DNA of 64,000 nt, taken from contig NZ_CAJHCQ010000006.1 of NCBI RefSeq assembly GCF_904848665.1, forward strand, positions 124,001-188,000. Direction: 5' to 3'. The notes beneath the pieces were generated by a model. It had not been told where the DNA came from and did no database searches. It saw nothing but the letters and a program-made list of their open reading frames with translations. Position numbers and translations under genes: made by a program. This DNA comes from Paraburkholderia hiiakae (lineage in GTDB: Bacteria > Pseudomonadota > Gammaproteobacteria > Burkholderiales > Burkholderiaceae). Below, piece after piece: positions 17,787 through 26,761 of the stretch; position 1 is the first letter of the stretch, and each line of letters starts with the position of its first letter.

Positions 17787-18497
17787 ATGAATTCTCCTGC
17801 CGATGCTTCCTCGCCGCGCGCCTTGCGCGCGCTCTCGCCGATCGAGGCGCGTATCGTCGGCGTGCTGGTCGAAAAGCAGCACACGGTGCCCGACACCTAT
17901 CCGCTCTCGCTCAACGCGCTCACGCTCGGCTGCAACCAGAAGACCGCGCGCACGCCGGTCATGAACGTGAGCGAAGCCGACGTGCTGGCCGCCATCGAAG
18001 ACCTCAAGCTGCTGAGCCTGGTGTTCGAAGGCAGCAGCAGCCGCGTGCCGCGCTTCGAGCACAACCTGAACCGCGTGCTCGGCGTGCCGAGCCAGGCCGT
18101 GGCGCTCTTGACCGTCCTGCTGCTGCGCGGCGCGCAGACGGCGGCGGAATTGCGCCTGAACTCGTCGCGCCTGCACGGGTTCGCCGATGTGTCGTCGGTC
18201 GAAGGTTTCCTGGAAGAACTGGCCGAGCGCGAGCCGCCGCTCGTGGTGAAGCTGCCGCGCGCGCCGGGCGAGCGCGAAAGCCGCTGGATGCATTTGCTGT
18301 GCGGCGAAGTGAACATGGCGAGTTTTGTCGCCGCGGGGAGCATCGCACCCGGTGCTCGCGACGAAGCCGGTGAGAGCGTCTCGCTCGCGGACTTCGAGGC
18401 GGTACGCGCCGAGCAGCAGCGTCTCGCCGACGAAGTCGCGCGCCTGCAAGCGCTCGTCACACGCATGGCCGCCGAACTGGGGATGTCGCTCGACTGA
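17787..18497 (+). CDS. yceH: YceH-family protein (DUF480)
   Basis: A 236-residue protein of the UPF0502/YceH family, which has two winged-helix-like domains. The opening LSPIEARIVGVLVEKQHTVPD, then TYPLSLNALTLGCNQKTAR, and RFEHNLNRVLGVP are near-identical to family consensus. The C-terminus ends in a predicted coiled coil (EAVRAEQQRLADEVARLQAL). The function is unsettled; the E. coli homologue lies near murJ/mviM but that context is absent here. It stands 104 bases after the Hsp70 operon and may be transcribed from its own promoter. Confidence 0.9.
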   Translation: MNSPADASSPRALRALSPIEARIVGVLVEKQHTVPDTYPLSLNALTLGCNQKTARTPVMNVSEADVLAAIEDLKLLSLVFEGSSSRVPRFEHNLNRVLGVPSQAVALLTVLLLRGAQTAAELRLNSSRLHGFADVSSVEGFLEELAEREPPLVVKLPRAPGERESRWMHLLCGEVNMASFVAAGSIAPGARDEAGESVSLADFEAVRAEQQRLADEVARLQALVTRMAAELGMSLD

Positions 18498-18518
18498 GCG
18501 CCGTCTCCTCGCCGCTAA

Positions 18519-19994
18519 ATGGACGCCGCCGCATCCTCCGCCCGGCGCCTTCGCCAGGTGCGCGACCTGCCGTGCCCGCGCGGCTTGCCGCTCCTCGGCA
18601 ACCTCCATCAGTTGGATGCGCCTAAGCTGCATCGCGTGCTCGAACGATGGGCGCAGGAACTCGGCACGCCGTATCGCTTCCAGATCTGCGGCATGCCCGT
18701 CACGGTATGGAGCGACGCGGAGCTGAGCCAGAGCGTGATGCGCGAGCGTCCGCACCGCTACCGGCGTTACGCGTCGCTCGAACCTGTACTTGCCGAGATC
18801 GGCTGCAACGGGGTGTTCTCGGCCGAGGGCGCAGCGTGGGAGCCGCAGCGCCGGCTCGTCATGCAGGCGCTCTCCGTCCCGCACATCCGCGGCTTCTATC
18901 CCACGCTGCAAACCATCACGGCGCGTCTCTACGACCGTTGGCAGCGCGCGGCCGAGCGCGGCGACGTGGTCGAAATGACCGACGACCTCAAGCGCTACAC
19001 GGTGGACGTGACGAGCGCGCTCGCGTTCGGCGAGGACCCGCGCACGCTCGTACAGGAGCGGGGTGTGATTCAGGAGCATCTCGCGCAGATTTTCCCGACG
19101 CTCATGCATCGCGTGAACGCGCCGTTTCCGTACTGGCGCTACGTGCGTTTGCCGCGCGACCGCCGTACGGACCGGGCGTTGGCCGAAGTGCATCGGACGA
19201 TACGCGGGATGATGGCGCGCTCGCGCGAGCGCATGCGCGACGAGCCTTCCGATGCGCCGCGCCATCTGCTCGAAGCGATGCTTGCGCTCCGAGATGAGCC
19301 GGGCTCCGACGTGACCGACGACATCATCGCCGCCAACGTGCTCACGCTGTTGCTGGCGGGCGAGGACACCACGGCCAACGCGCTGGCGTGGTCGCTCTAC
19401 TATCTAAGCGCCGACGAACCGCTGCAGCAGCGCCTCGCCAATGAAGCGCGCGCGGTGCTGGGTGCTCGCGTTGTGTGTCCGGAGTACGGCCTCGTGAAGG
19501 ACCTCGACCTGTTCGAAGCCGTGTGCAGCGAAACGCTGCGCTTTCGCCCCGTGGCCGCGATCATGGCGTTCGAGCCTGTCGAGAATGTGGAGGTGGGCGA
19601 CGTTGCGCTGCCCGCCGGTTCGAAGATGTTCTTTCTCACCCGGCCGCCCATGCTCGACGCGCGCCACTACTCACAGCCCGAGCGCTTCGATCCCGACCGA
19701 TGGCTGCGCGGCCATGCGGGCGTCGATGCGCACGTGCACGATCCGCGCGCATGGGTGCAGTTTGGCGCGGGGCCGCGTGTGTGTCCGGGGCGGCATCTCG
19801 CCGCCATGGAAATGCGCCTCGTGCTTTCCACGCTGATGAATCGCTTCAAGGTGAGGCTTGCCGTCGATCCTTCGACGATCGACGAAATCACGGCGTTCGC
19901 GATGGTGCCGAACCGCATGCCGGTGCGGCTGGAATTGCGGCCAACGGTTGAGTCGCCTCGAGCACAAACGAGGTATCAACCGGGCCGTGACTGA
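18519..19994 (+). CDS. Cytochrome P450
   Basis: A 491-residue soluble heme-thiolate monooxygenase. Features in order: proline-rich PCPRGLPLLGNLHQL at the N-terminus; C-helix WEPQRRLVMQALS; oxygen-activation I-helix LLLAGEDTTANALAW; ExxR in SETLRFRP; and the heme loop FGAGPRVCPGRHLAAMEM with Cys422 as axial ligand. All are intact, so the enzyme should be active. The length and the I-helix AGEDTT resemble the fatty-acid/class-II-like P450s rather than CYP101 types. No ferredoxin or reductase gene adjoins it, so electrons must come from partners encoded elsewhere. It begins 21 bases after yceH on the same strand and is convergent with the hydrolase gene, with a gap of only 4 bases. Confidence 0.92.
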   Translation: MDAAASSARRLRQVRDLPCPRGLPLLGNLHQLDAPKLHRVLERWAQELGTPYRFQICGMPVTVWSDAELSQSVMRERPHRYRRYASLEPVLAEIGCNGVFSAEGAAWEPQRRLVMQALSVPHIRGFYPTLQTITARLYDRWQRAAERGDVVEMTDDLKRYTVDVTSALAFGEDPRTLVQERGVIQEHLAQIFPTLMHRVNAPFPYWRYVRLPRDRRTDRALAEVHRTIRGMMARSRERMRDEPSDAPRHLLEAMLALRDEPGSDVTDDIIAANVLTLLLAGEDTTANALAWSLYYLSADEPLQQRLANEARAVLGARVVCPEYGLVKDLDLFEAVCSETLRFRPVAAIMAFEPVENVEVGDVALPAGSKMFFLTRPPMLDARHYSQPERFDPDRWLRGHAGVDAHVHDPRAWVQFGAGPRVCPGRHLAAMEMRLVLSTLMNRFKVRLAVDPSTIDEITAFAMVPNRMPVRLELRPTVESPRAQTRYQPGRD

Positions 19995-19998
19995 CGTC

Positions 19999-20853
19999 TC
20001 AACCCTGCGTGATGAAGGTATGCACGTGCGTGTTGAAGAGGTCGGGGTGCGTGCCGTTCATGCCGTGCGTGGCGCCCTTGATCGTGACGCGTCGCGCGAA
20101 CGCGATCCACTCGTCGAGCGCTTCGACGTTGTTACGGAACATGAGCGGACTGCGCTGGCCGTCGATGAGCAGCGTGCGGCACTTGATCTCGCCGGCGGCG
20201 CGCGGCGCATAGGGCGGCAGCGGGTCCTGCAACTGCTTGGGCAGCGTCGTGGCGTTGGCGATGGCCATCTGGCGAAACGCAGCCGAGCCCTTCTTCCAGG
20301 CGCCCGGCACGCTCACGGAGTCGACGAACAACTCGAGCCCCGCTTCGACTTCGCCGGCATGGATGAGGTCGGCGGCGCGCGTGCGCAGCGTGTTGGTGGC
20401 GGGAGGCAGCGCGGCTTCGTCGTTGTCCACTCGCGAGAGCGGGCCGCCCGGGTCGGCCAGAACCAACGTGCGCACGAGGCGCGGATAGCGGCGCGCGAGA
20501 TGCCACGCTACGCAGCCGCCGCGCGAGTGACCCACGAGGTGCACCGATTCGAGGCCGAGCGCGGCGATGAAATCGGCCAGCTCGGTGACGTGGCTCTCCC
20601 AGCCGAAATCGGCCTGGATGCAGGCGTCGGCCGCGGGCCAATAGTGGCTCAGGCTCGGGGCGATGCAGCGGAAATGCTCCGACAGACCGTCCAGCTGCGG
20701 CATCCAGTAGCGGTAATCACAGAGCGATCCGTGGACGAACAGCAGCGGCTCGCCGTCGCCGCGCTCGAGGAACGGCAGGGCAATGCCCGAGTGCAACGTG
20801 GCGTACGACAGGTCGGGCGCAGCAAGTAGGGAGGGATCGATGCGTTGGTTCAA
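19999..20853 (-). CDS. Alpha/beta hydrolase
   Basis: A 284-residue alpha/beta-hydrolase fold enzyme. The oxyanion loop is FVHGSLCDYRYW, the nucleophile elbow GHSRGGCVAW (Ser), and the catalytic His is in the C-terminal IKGATHGMNGTHP. The Asp acid is probably in the TLLIDGQRSP strand. No signal peptide is seen, so the enzyme is cytoplasmic. It resembles general esterases, lactonases and C-C hydrolases of aromatic degradation; the cap region is not diagnostic. The gene ends 4 bases from the convergent P450 gene. About 180 more A+T-rich bases upstream (20854-21032) probably hold its promoter. Confidence 0.85.
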   Translation of the reverse strand: MNQRIDPSLLAAPDLSYATLHSGIALPFLERGDGEPLLFVHGSLCDYRYWMPQLDGLSEHFRCIAPSLSHYWPAADACIQADFGWESHVTELADFIAALGLESVHLVGHSRGGCVAWHLARRYPRLVRTLVLADPGGPLSRVDNDEAALPPATNTLRTRAADLIHAGEVEAGLELFVDSVSVPGAWKKGSAAFRQMAIANATTLPKQLQDPLPPYAPRAAGEIKCRTLLIDGQRSPLMFRNNVEALDEWIAFARRVTIKGATHGMNGTHPDLFNTHVHTFITQG

Positions 20854-21032
20854 GGAGTGGCTCCAAGCGTATGAGCGTCACTTTGCCGCAAGCGCACAAT
20901 TAAGGGAAACTCAATAAACTGAAGGAATCGATAAGGTTTTCTGATTCGAAAAAGGGGCGCAACGCGGCGAGCCTTGTCGGGCGGGGTTATTGTCTTTCAG
21001 TGATGAAAGCAATCAGGCGCGCGCAAGCGGAT

Positions 21033-21419
21033 TTACGGCTTCGGAGCCACAAGATTGGCGTCGCGCGCTAGCAGCCAGCGCCCGCTCGCATCCTTGCGCA
21101 CCAGCGTGAGCGTGTAGCCTGCCCGCCGCATCGGCTGGGTCGCGCCCGGCGGCGTGATGGAAATGTCGATGCGATTGCGCAGAAAGGCCCAGTCCCCCAG
21201 TACGTGAAGTTCAACGATCTCGGCCGTGCCTTCTATGCGCATGTCTTGCTGCGCTTGGGAAGCCGCGGAGAACTCGGCTTTGCCGAACGGCTCCTGGCCG
21301 GGCACCGTGAACACCACGTCGTCGGCCATCAGGCTTAGCACTTTGGCCGTGTCGCCTGCGCGGCTGGCTTGCATCCACGTCTGCACCAGCTCGCGAATTG
21401 CGCGTTCGTCATCGGTCAT
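21033..21419 (-). CDS. SnoaL/NTF2-like protein (DUF4440, SgcJ/EcaC type)
   Basis: A 128-residue cone-shaped NTF2-like domain. It starts MTDDERAIRELVQTWMQASR, then has SLMADDVVFTVPGQEPFGKAEF and ends RWLLARDANLVAP, which is the pattern of the YybH/SgcJ/EcaC family (DUF4440). Such proteins bind small hydrophobic ligands or act as accessory isomerases or hydrolases; no catalytic set is diagnostic here. The start has a GGGAGG-type site upstream. It lies 25 bases downstream of the PLP enzyme gene on the same strand, so the two are probably cotranscribed. Confidence 0.82.
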   Translation of the reverse strand: MTDDERAIRELVQTWMQASRAGDTAKVLSLMADDVVFTVPGQEPFGKAEFSAASQAQQDMRIEGTAEIVELHVLGDWAFLRNRIDISITPPGATQPMRRAGYTLTLVRKDASGRWLLARDANLVAPKP

Positions 21420-21444
21420 CGTGGCCTCCCTGGTTGTTTGCGCC

Positions 21445-22476
21445 TCAAAACGCGCTGCGATAAGCGAACAGGCCCGGCAAGCCGCCGGTCATGATGAAGA
21501 GAACGTTCTCACCGCGTGCAAGGCGTCCCGAACGCGCGGCTTGCACGAGACCGGCGAACGCCTTGCCGCCGTACACCGGGTCGAGCAGCAGACCTTCTTT
21601 CGAAGCCATGAGGCGCACGGCCTCGCACATTGCGTCGGTCGGAATGCCGTATCCGTCGCCGAGTTGGGCTGCGTCGATCACGATCGATGCGCCGTCGATG
21701 CGCCGCGCCGGATCGATCAGTTCAAGCGTCGCGCAGGCCTTCTCGAGCGTGGTGGCATGCGCTTGCTCTGCCTTCGCCAAGACGTTGTACGCAAGCACGA
21801 GGCTCGGGTCGATGCCCAGCGCCGCCAAACCGGCGGCGAGCCCCGCATGCATGCCGCCGCTGCCGTTGGGCACGACGATGCGCGCGAAGCTCAGTCCCTG
21901 TGCGTGTGCCTGCGTCATGATTTCGGCGGCGCATGCCGCATAGCCCAGACAGCCCACCGGGCTCGATCCGCCCAGCGGGCAGACATAGACCTTGCGGCCC
22001 TGGGCGCGCAACTCGTCGGCGCGCGCCTGCGCGAACTCCAGTGCATTGGCCGTGCCGGGCAGATCGTGCACACGAGCGCCGAGCAGGTCGTCGAGCAGGA
22101 CGTTGCCGTTCTCCAGATACTCGAAGTCGTCGCGCGGCACGGCCCGCGTGAGCACGAGTTCGCACTGCATGCCCACTTGCGCCGCCGCAGCCGCCGTCAA
22201 GCGCGCATGGTTCGACTGGCGCGCGCCCACGGTGACGATGGTGTCCGCGCCCGCGGCCAGTGCTTCGCCCACCAGAAACTCGAGCTTGCGCAGCTTGCTG
22301 CCGCCGCCGCCCAGGCCGGTCAAATCGTCGCGCTTGACATAGACATTCACGCCCCCAAGTTCCTGGCTTAGCCGCGGCAATGGCTGGATCGGCGTGGGTC
22401 CTTCCAGCAGTGCGCGGCGAGCATGCCGCGAAAGATCGAGTGGGTACGGGGACACGGCATTCGTTACGGTAGTCAT
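21445..22476 (-). CDS. D-cysteine desulfhydrase / ACC deaminase-like PLP enzyme
   Basis: A 343-residue fold-type II PLP enzyme. The Schiff-base lysine is Lys61 in LTGLGGGGSKLRKLE (family consensus GGNKxRKLE; here the Asn is Ser). VTVGARQSNHARLTAAAAA gives the Ser-Asn-His substrate block, and LPNGSGG-like VVPNGSGGMHAGL plus FIMTGGLPGLF form the phosphate-binding loops. Relatives include D-cysteine desulfhydrase (DcyD), L-cysteate sulfo-lyase (CuyA) and ACC deaminase. The ending GGLPGLFAY fits DcyD/CuyA better than ACC deaminase. D-cysteine or a related sulfur amino acid is the best guess. It is the first gene of a two-gene unit with the SnoaL-like protein. Confidence 0.83.
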   Translation of the reverse strand: MTTVTNAVSPYPLDLSRHARRALLEGPTPIQPLPRLSQELGGVNVYVKRDDLTGLGGGGSKLRKLEFLVGEALAAGADTIVTVGARQSNHARLTAAAAAQVGMQCELVLTRAVPRDDFEYLENGNVLLDDLLGARVHDLPGTANALEFAQARADELRAQGRKVYVCPLGGSSPVGCLGYAACAAEIMTQAHAQGLSFARIVVPNGSGGMHAGLAAGLAALGIDPSLVLAYNVLAKAEQAHATTLEKACATLELIDPARRIDGASIVIDAAQLGDGYGIPTDAMCEAVRLMASKEGLLLDPVYGGKAFAGLVQAARSGRLARGENVLFIMTGGLPGLFAYRSAF

Positions 22477-22675
22477 CGCTGTCTCGTAGTTAGGGACCGC
22501 CGCATTCGCGGTCGCACGCGTCGAATCATAACCAGGGTAATTCTCGAATCATGCGCAACGCCCCAGGGTTCTCACGTCCATGTAATTCCGTATTGCGTCG
22601 CAGCAAGGAGGTTTTTAAACTAATTCCTATCCAGACAATCGTCCGAGACGATATTCCCATCGCGGGAGGCTTCAC

Positions 22676-22885
22676 ATGAATATTTTTCAATCGCCGAGCC
22701 AACCATCGAGTCCGAGGCTGCACGTATTCGAACAGGAAGGCGGCTGGCACTGGGGTATCACCGTCGAGCGTTCGGCTGGCGGCGGGTTCAAAGTCATCGC
22801 TTACAGCGAGAAGACGTTCCGCGCCGAAAACGAAGCACAATCCGACGGCGACCGCGCCCTGGTCAATCTCGTCGAGCTGGTTTGA
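22676..22885 (+). CDS. Small conserved-type hypothetical protein (69 aa)
   Basis: A short soluble protein, not recognised. It contains a basic/aromatic strand pattern (LHVFEQEGGWHWGITVERS, then GFKVIAYSEKTFRAENEA) suggesting a small beta-rich fold. It has a good ribosome site (GGGAGG 7 bases before the ATG) and G/C-biased third positions in this frame only, so it is probably a real gene. It stands alone between the PLP enzyme (divergent, about 200 bases away) and the hemerythrin gene. Confidence 0.65.
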   Translation: MNIFQSPSQPSSPRLHVFEQEGGWHWGITVERSAGGGFKVIAYSEKTFRAENEAQSDGDRALVNLVELV

Positions 22886-23160
22886 GCCGCGCGCCGCGCG
22901 GCATCGTGTTTTTGCGTCCGCGGTACTCCTCCTCGCATCCTTCCATGTTTGCGGCACGCGCTACCCGCGCCGCGCCGGAATCAACGTTTCCTTTCGTCTG
23001 ATCGCTTCGCTTGCATGCGCTGTGGCCGCGTCCATCGGCCTCAGTGACCGATCGTGCGCCATTTGCTAAAAATCAGCGCGCAATCCCGTGCGCACCGGTA
23101 ACTTGAAAATTTGCCCGAGAGGGCGTTTCAGACCGCTGCCGGATGCCGCCACTTTCCTTC

Positions 23161-23592
23161 ATGACCTCACACGCGCCGCGCCCCACGCCAACGCTTGCGC
23201 CCGATCTGCAACTCGGCGAACCCATGACTGACACGATCCATGCCGAGTTCATCGCGTTGCTCGACGCGCTCGCTCGCGCGACGGACGAAACATGGGGCGG
23301 CGCGTTCGACGCGTGGGCGGCGCACACGAAGCAGCATTTCGCGCAGGAAGAAACGTGGATGGAGGAAATGAACTTCGGTCCGCGCCATTGCCATGCGAGC
23401 CAGCATCGGCACGTGCTGAACGTGGCCGGCGAAGTGCGCAGGCGAGTTACCGACGAGGGGCGCTTCGACACGGGGCGGCAACTGGTGGGTGAACTGCGCG
23501 AATGGTTCACGTGGCACGTGAAGTCGATGGACGCGCTCATGGTCGAAGCCCTGCGCGAACGCGACATCGCGAAGATCGATCAGGCCGTTTAA
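23161..23592 (+). CDS. Bacteriohemerythrin-like O2-binding protein
   Basis: A 143-residue hemerythrin-domain protein with a non-heme diiron site for oxygen. The full ligand set is visible: His27 in DTIHAEFIALLDAL, His59 and Glu63 in KQHFAQEETWM, His78 and His82 in RHCHASQHRHV, and His119 and Asp124 in FTWHVKSMDALM. The single domain and lack of a signal peptide point to a cytoplasmic O2 store or carrier, or an NO-related protein. The ATG at 23161 is preferred; 23143 would add six residues. The flavin monooxygenase gene starts 23 bases downstream, an O2-using enzyme that might benefit from local oxygen delivery (inference). Confidence 0.88.
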   Translation: MTSHAPRPTPTLAPDLQLGEPMTDTIHAEFIALLDALARATDETWGGAFDAWAAHTKQHFAQEETWMEEMNFGPRHCHASQHRHVLNVAGEVRRRVTDEGRFDTGRQLVGELREWFTWHVKSMDALMVEALRERDIAKIDQAV

Positions 23593-23615
23593 GTCATATT
23601 CAAATCGTTCGACTC

Positions 23616-24812
23616 ATGCAAGCAGATATCGTCATTGTGGGCGCCGGGCCGGTGGGGCTATGTCTCGCGCGCTTGCTCAGTGGTCTTGGCCTCAACATCG
23701 TCATGGTCGAGCAGCAGTGTCTCGCCGACATCAGCGAGCCGCAGTTCGACGGGCGCGAGATCGCGCTGACCCAGAAGTCGGTGCGCTTGATGCGCAAGTT
23801 CGGGCTTTGGGATCGTATCGACCCGCACGCGCGTGCTCCGCTTTGCAGCGCCAAGGTGTTCAACGGTCCCTCGCCGGGGGCGCTTGAGATCGGGCACGAA
23901 CTGAGCGGACACACGGAGCTGGGCTGGCTGGTGTCCAATCACCTGATTCGCAAGGCTGCCTATGAGGCGTTGCGGCAAAGCGCGGCAGAGCACGCAGACG
24001 TGACGCTGCTCGCGGGGCAAAAGGTCAGCGGCGTGAAAGCCGGCGAGGATCTGGCGAGCGTGACATTGGAGAGCGGCGAGACGCTCCCGGCGAAGTTGAT
24101 CGTCGCAGCGGACAGCCGCTTCTCGTCCACGCGCAAGATGATGGGTATTGCCGCCAACATGCACGATTTCGGCAAGGCGATGCTGGTTTGCCGCATGACG
24201 CACGAAGCGCCGCACGAGCACGCCGCGTGGGAATGGTTCGGGTACGGTCAAACGCTCGCGTTGCTCCCCATGAACGCGGAGCGCTCGACTAACGCGCATC
24301 AGTCGTCGGTCGTGCTCACGCTGCCCGTGGGCCAGGTCAACGAGATCGCTGCGCTCCAGCCCGACGAATTCGCGAGGCATATCGAGCAACGTTTCATGCA
24401 CAGGCTAGGCGCGATGAAGCTGGCAAGCACGCGGCATGTCTATCCGCTCGTTGCCGTCTATCCACAGCGCTTCGTCGGGAAACGCTTCGCGGCCGTGGGC
24501 GACGCCGCGGTCGGCATGCATCCGGTGACCGCGCATGGCTTCAATTTCGGTCTGCTCGGCGTGGAAACATTAGGTAACCGAATTATCGAGGCGAAGAAGA
24601 GCGGCTTCGACATCGGGGCCCTCTCGGTCTTGCAACGCTACGAAATCCAGCACCGCCGCGCGACCAGGCCGCTCTATCTCGCGACCCGCTTCATCACCGA
24701 CGTCTATACGAACAACACCGCACCCGCAAAACTGGCGCGCGACATCATGCTACGCGCCGCTTCACGGCTGATGCCATTCAGGAAGGCGATTGCGGCCTCG
24801 CTGACCGGCTAG
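23616..24812 (+). CDS. FAD-dependent monooxygenase, UbiH/UbiM type
   Basis: A 398-residue class A flavin monooxygenase. It opens with the FAD Rossmann loop DIVIVGAGPVGLCLARLL, has the DG motif region (LIVAADSRFSSTRKMMG) and the second FAD motif AVGDAAVGMHPVTAHGFNFG, and ends in a membrane-associating basic tail. The HPVTAHGFNFG block is that of ubiquinone hydroxylases; the whole resembles UbiM, the 5-demethoxyubiquinol 5-hydroxylase found in some proteobacteria. Other UbiH-family functions remain possible. The ATG at 23616 places the FAD loop at residue 8, as in the family; the longer frame from 23502 overlaps the hemerythrin gene and is rejected. Confidence 0.8.
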   Translation: MQADIVIVGAGPVGLCLARLLSGLGLNIVMVEQQCLADISEPQFDGREIALTQKSVRLMRKFGLWDRIDPHARAPLCSAKVFNGPSPGALEIGHELSGHTELGWLVSNHLIRKAAYEALRQSAAEHADVTLLAGQKVSGVKAGEDLASVTLESGETLPAKLIVAADSRFSSTRKMMGIAANMHDFGKAMLVCRMTHEAPHEHAAWEWFGYGQTLALLPMNAERSTNAHQSSVVLTLPVGQVNEIAALQPDEFARHIEQRFMHRLGAMKLASTRHVYPLVAVYPQRFVGKRFAAVGDAAVGMHPVTAHGFNFGLLGVETLGNRIIEAKKSGFDIGALSVLQRYEIQHRRATRPLYLATRFITDVYTNNTAPAKLARDIMLRAASRLMPFRKAIAASLTG

Positions 24813-24814
24813 CT

Positions 24815-26062
24815 TCAGACTCCCTCGCGAACATCGAGCGCAACGATGCGCTCGAGGGTGGCCACCGCATTCGCCACGCCGTTTTCCGCACGCATCGTTT
24901 CGCCGAGCGCGCGGGCCCGGCTTCGCACCGTTTCGCCGGCGGCAAAGTCGAGTGCGCTCGCGAACGCTTTGGCGCTGGGCTTGCGCCCATCGACGGCCGC
25001 CGGCGCGACGCCCGCCTGGCGCAGGCGCTCCGCCCAGAAGAACTGGTCGCCCGCGAACGGCGTCACGATGGAAGGCACGCCTGCACGTGTTGCGGAGTGC
25101 GAAGTACCGGAGCCGCCGTGATGAATGACGGCGGCGGTGCGCGGGAGCAGCCAGTCGTGCGGCGTGTCGCCGACAACGAAGAAGTTTTCAGGAAGCGCCT
25201 TCGGATCGATGCCGCTCCAGCCTGGGTAGAAGAGCGCGCGCCGGCCCCGCATGGCTTCGATCAGGGCGGCCAGTAACCGCGCATTGTCGAAGCCCGTCAT
25301 GCTGCCAAAGCCGATGTAGACGGGCGCTTCGCCTGCAGCGAGGAAGTGCGCCAAGTCGGGCGGCGGCGTCCAGGCGGGGCTCGGCGCTAGCCACTGTCCG
25401 CATAGATGCGCGTTGGCGGGCCAGTCGGCGGGCGCGGACAGCAGGCTTGGCGAGACACCATAAAGCATCGGGTGGTCCTTCCATACCGCCGTGCGCGGTG
25501 GCAGGCCGAACATCGCGCGCGCGGCGTTGGTCTTGTCGCGGAACGCCTTCCAGAGCATGCCATTCACAAGGCCGTGGCTCGCCCGGTTGAGCATGCGCGG
25601 CACCCATCTGGGCGGCAGAAACGCCGAGGGGAAGGCGGCCGTCGGCGTGAGCGGGATCATGCCCGAGCCGATGCCTTTCGCGCCCAGATATTCCGCCGCG
25701 GAAAGCCCCACGAACGCGGCCAGCCCCGCAACCAGAATGGCATCGCAACCCTCGCCTGCCTCGACGATGGTGCGCATCCACGACTGCGCGTTGTCGTTGG
25801 CGATTTTCGCGAGCGCGCGTGCAGTCTCGTTGAAGCCGCCGCCTTTCGCGACGACGCCGGCGATGGCGTGGTCCGGGCGTAGCATGCCGCGAATATCACC
25901 AGCCAGCGCGGTGGCCGGCACGCCGAGTGCGTGAGCGCTGCCAAGCGTGGCGGCATCGGCGAGCAGGCGCGCTTCGTGCCCGGCGTCTATCAAGCCGCGG
26001 CACAGCGCGGCGAACGGGCGCGCATCGCCCTCGGTGCCATACGTCGCGATGAGTAGCTTCAT
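24815..26062 (-). CDS. Glycosyltransferase family 1 (UDP-glycosyltransferase/macrolide type)
   Basis: A 415-residue GT-B fold enzyme transferring a sugar from a nucleotide donor to a small hydrophobic acceptor. The N-terminus MKLLIATYGTEGDARPFAAL is the acceptor domain start. The C-terminal donor site carries HHGGSGTSHSATRAGVPSIV and PFAGDQFFWAERL, the family signature. Bacterial members glycosylate sterols, macrolides, rhamnolipids or xenobiotics. The ATG overlaps the stop of the TetR gene by 4 bases (ATGA), so translation is coupled. This suggests the TetR regulator senses the acceptor or its class and the enzyme inactivates it (inference). Confidence 0.87.
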   Translation of the reverse strand: MKLLIATYGTEGDARPFAALCRGLIDAGHEARLLADAATLGSAHALGVPATALAGDIRGMLRPDHAIAGVVAKGGGFNETARALAKIANDNAQSWMRTIVEAGEGCDAILVAGLAAFVGLSAAEYLGAKGIGSGMIPLTPTAAFPSAFLPPRWVPRMLNRASHGLVNGMLWKAFRDKTNAARAMFGLPPRTAVWKDHPMLYGVSPSLLSAPADWPANAHLCGQWLAPSPAWTPPPDLAHFLAAGEAPVYIGFGSMTGFDNARLLAALIEAMRGRRALFYPGWSGIDPKALPENFFVVGDTPHDWLLPRTAAVIHHGGSGTSHSATRAGVPSIVTPFAGDQFFWAERLRQAGVAPAAVDGRKPSAKAFASALDFAAGETVRSRARALGETMRAENGVANAVATLERIVALDVREGV

Positions 26063-26742
26063 GAGGCCTTTTTCCTCGATTTCGGCGCTGCGTTCGTTGG
26101 TGTTTTCCGGGCGGCTTGTGCGGGAAGGGCGGCGCCGTGCAGGAACAAATCGACCGCTGCGGCAAATTCCTTGCGCAGCTTCAGGCGCGGTTCGGCGAGC
26201 CAGCGCAGCATGGCGCCGAGGTAGAGGTGGTGGAACGAGAGCGCAAGCCGCGCCGGGTCGAGATCGTCGCGCAGTTCGCCCTGCACCTGCGCGCGCCGGA
26301 CGAGCCAGGCAAAGGTATCGGCGATATCGCTCAGTTGCTCGCTGTCTCGCGACGGCGCTGGCTCCGTGCCGATGCCGAGAAAGCGAAAGCGCAGATAAGG
26401 CGGGAGGTAGTCCGGATGCGCCTCGCACCAGCTCGCGGAATGATCGAGCACGAGCCGTGCGCCAGCGGCGAAGCCCGGTGTGCTTTCGAGCCTGGCGTGC
26501 AGCGCCGCGAGATTCGCCGCCAGTTCGAGGTGCAGCCAATGGGCGAGCACCGCCTCTTTCACCGGGAAATGGTTGTACAGCGTGCCCTTGGCCACGTCCG
26601 CGGCGGCGGCGATCTGCTCCATGGTCACGGGTTCGTAACCGTGAGCTTCGAATAGCGCGGCAGCGGTGCGCGCGAGGTGTTCCAGGGTCTGCAGGCGTTT
26701 GCGGTCGCGGCGGCCTGGGGGAGCGGAAGTGGGCGTGGACAT
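26059..26742 (-). CDS. TetR-family transcriptional regulator
   Basis: A 227-residue repressor-type protein. The helix-turn-helix is textbook: ARTAAALFEAHGYEPVTMEQ, IAAAADVAKGTLYNHFPVKE. The C-terminal ligand domain (ARLALSFHHLYLGAMLRWLA) is unspecific. The ATG at 26742 is preferred over 26790 because the longer version would read through the operator. A perfect inverted repeat lies 20 bases upstream of this start (26762-26784), so the gene is almost certainly autoregulated and carries the downstream glycosyltransferase with it. Confidence 0.9.
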   Translation of the reverse strand: MSTPTSAPPGRRDRKRLQTLEHLARTAAALFEAHGYEPVTMEQIAAAADVAKGTLYNHFPVKEAVLAHWLHLELAANLAALHARLESTPGFAAGARLVLDHSASWCEAHPDYLPPYLRFRFLGIGTEPAPSRDSEQLSDIADTFAWLVRRAQVQGELRDDLDPARLALSFHHLYLGAMLRWLAEPRLKLRKEFAAAVDLFLHGAALPAQAARKTPTNAAPKSRKKAS

Positions 26743-26761
26743 GCGGATGAATGCGCGCGAA

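Noticed and set aside
17373..19265. 630-codon minus-strand open frame over Hsp70, yceH and P450
   Set aside because: Runs antisense through three unrelated, well-supported genes and is compositionally abnormal.
21445..22476. ACC deaminase (acdS) for the PLP enzyme
   Set aside because: The Lys loop reads GGGSKLRKLE and the C-terminal loop fits D-cysteine desulfhydrase/CuyA; ACC-specific residues were not recognisable.
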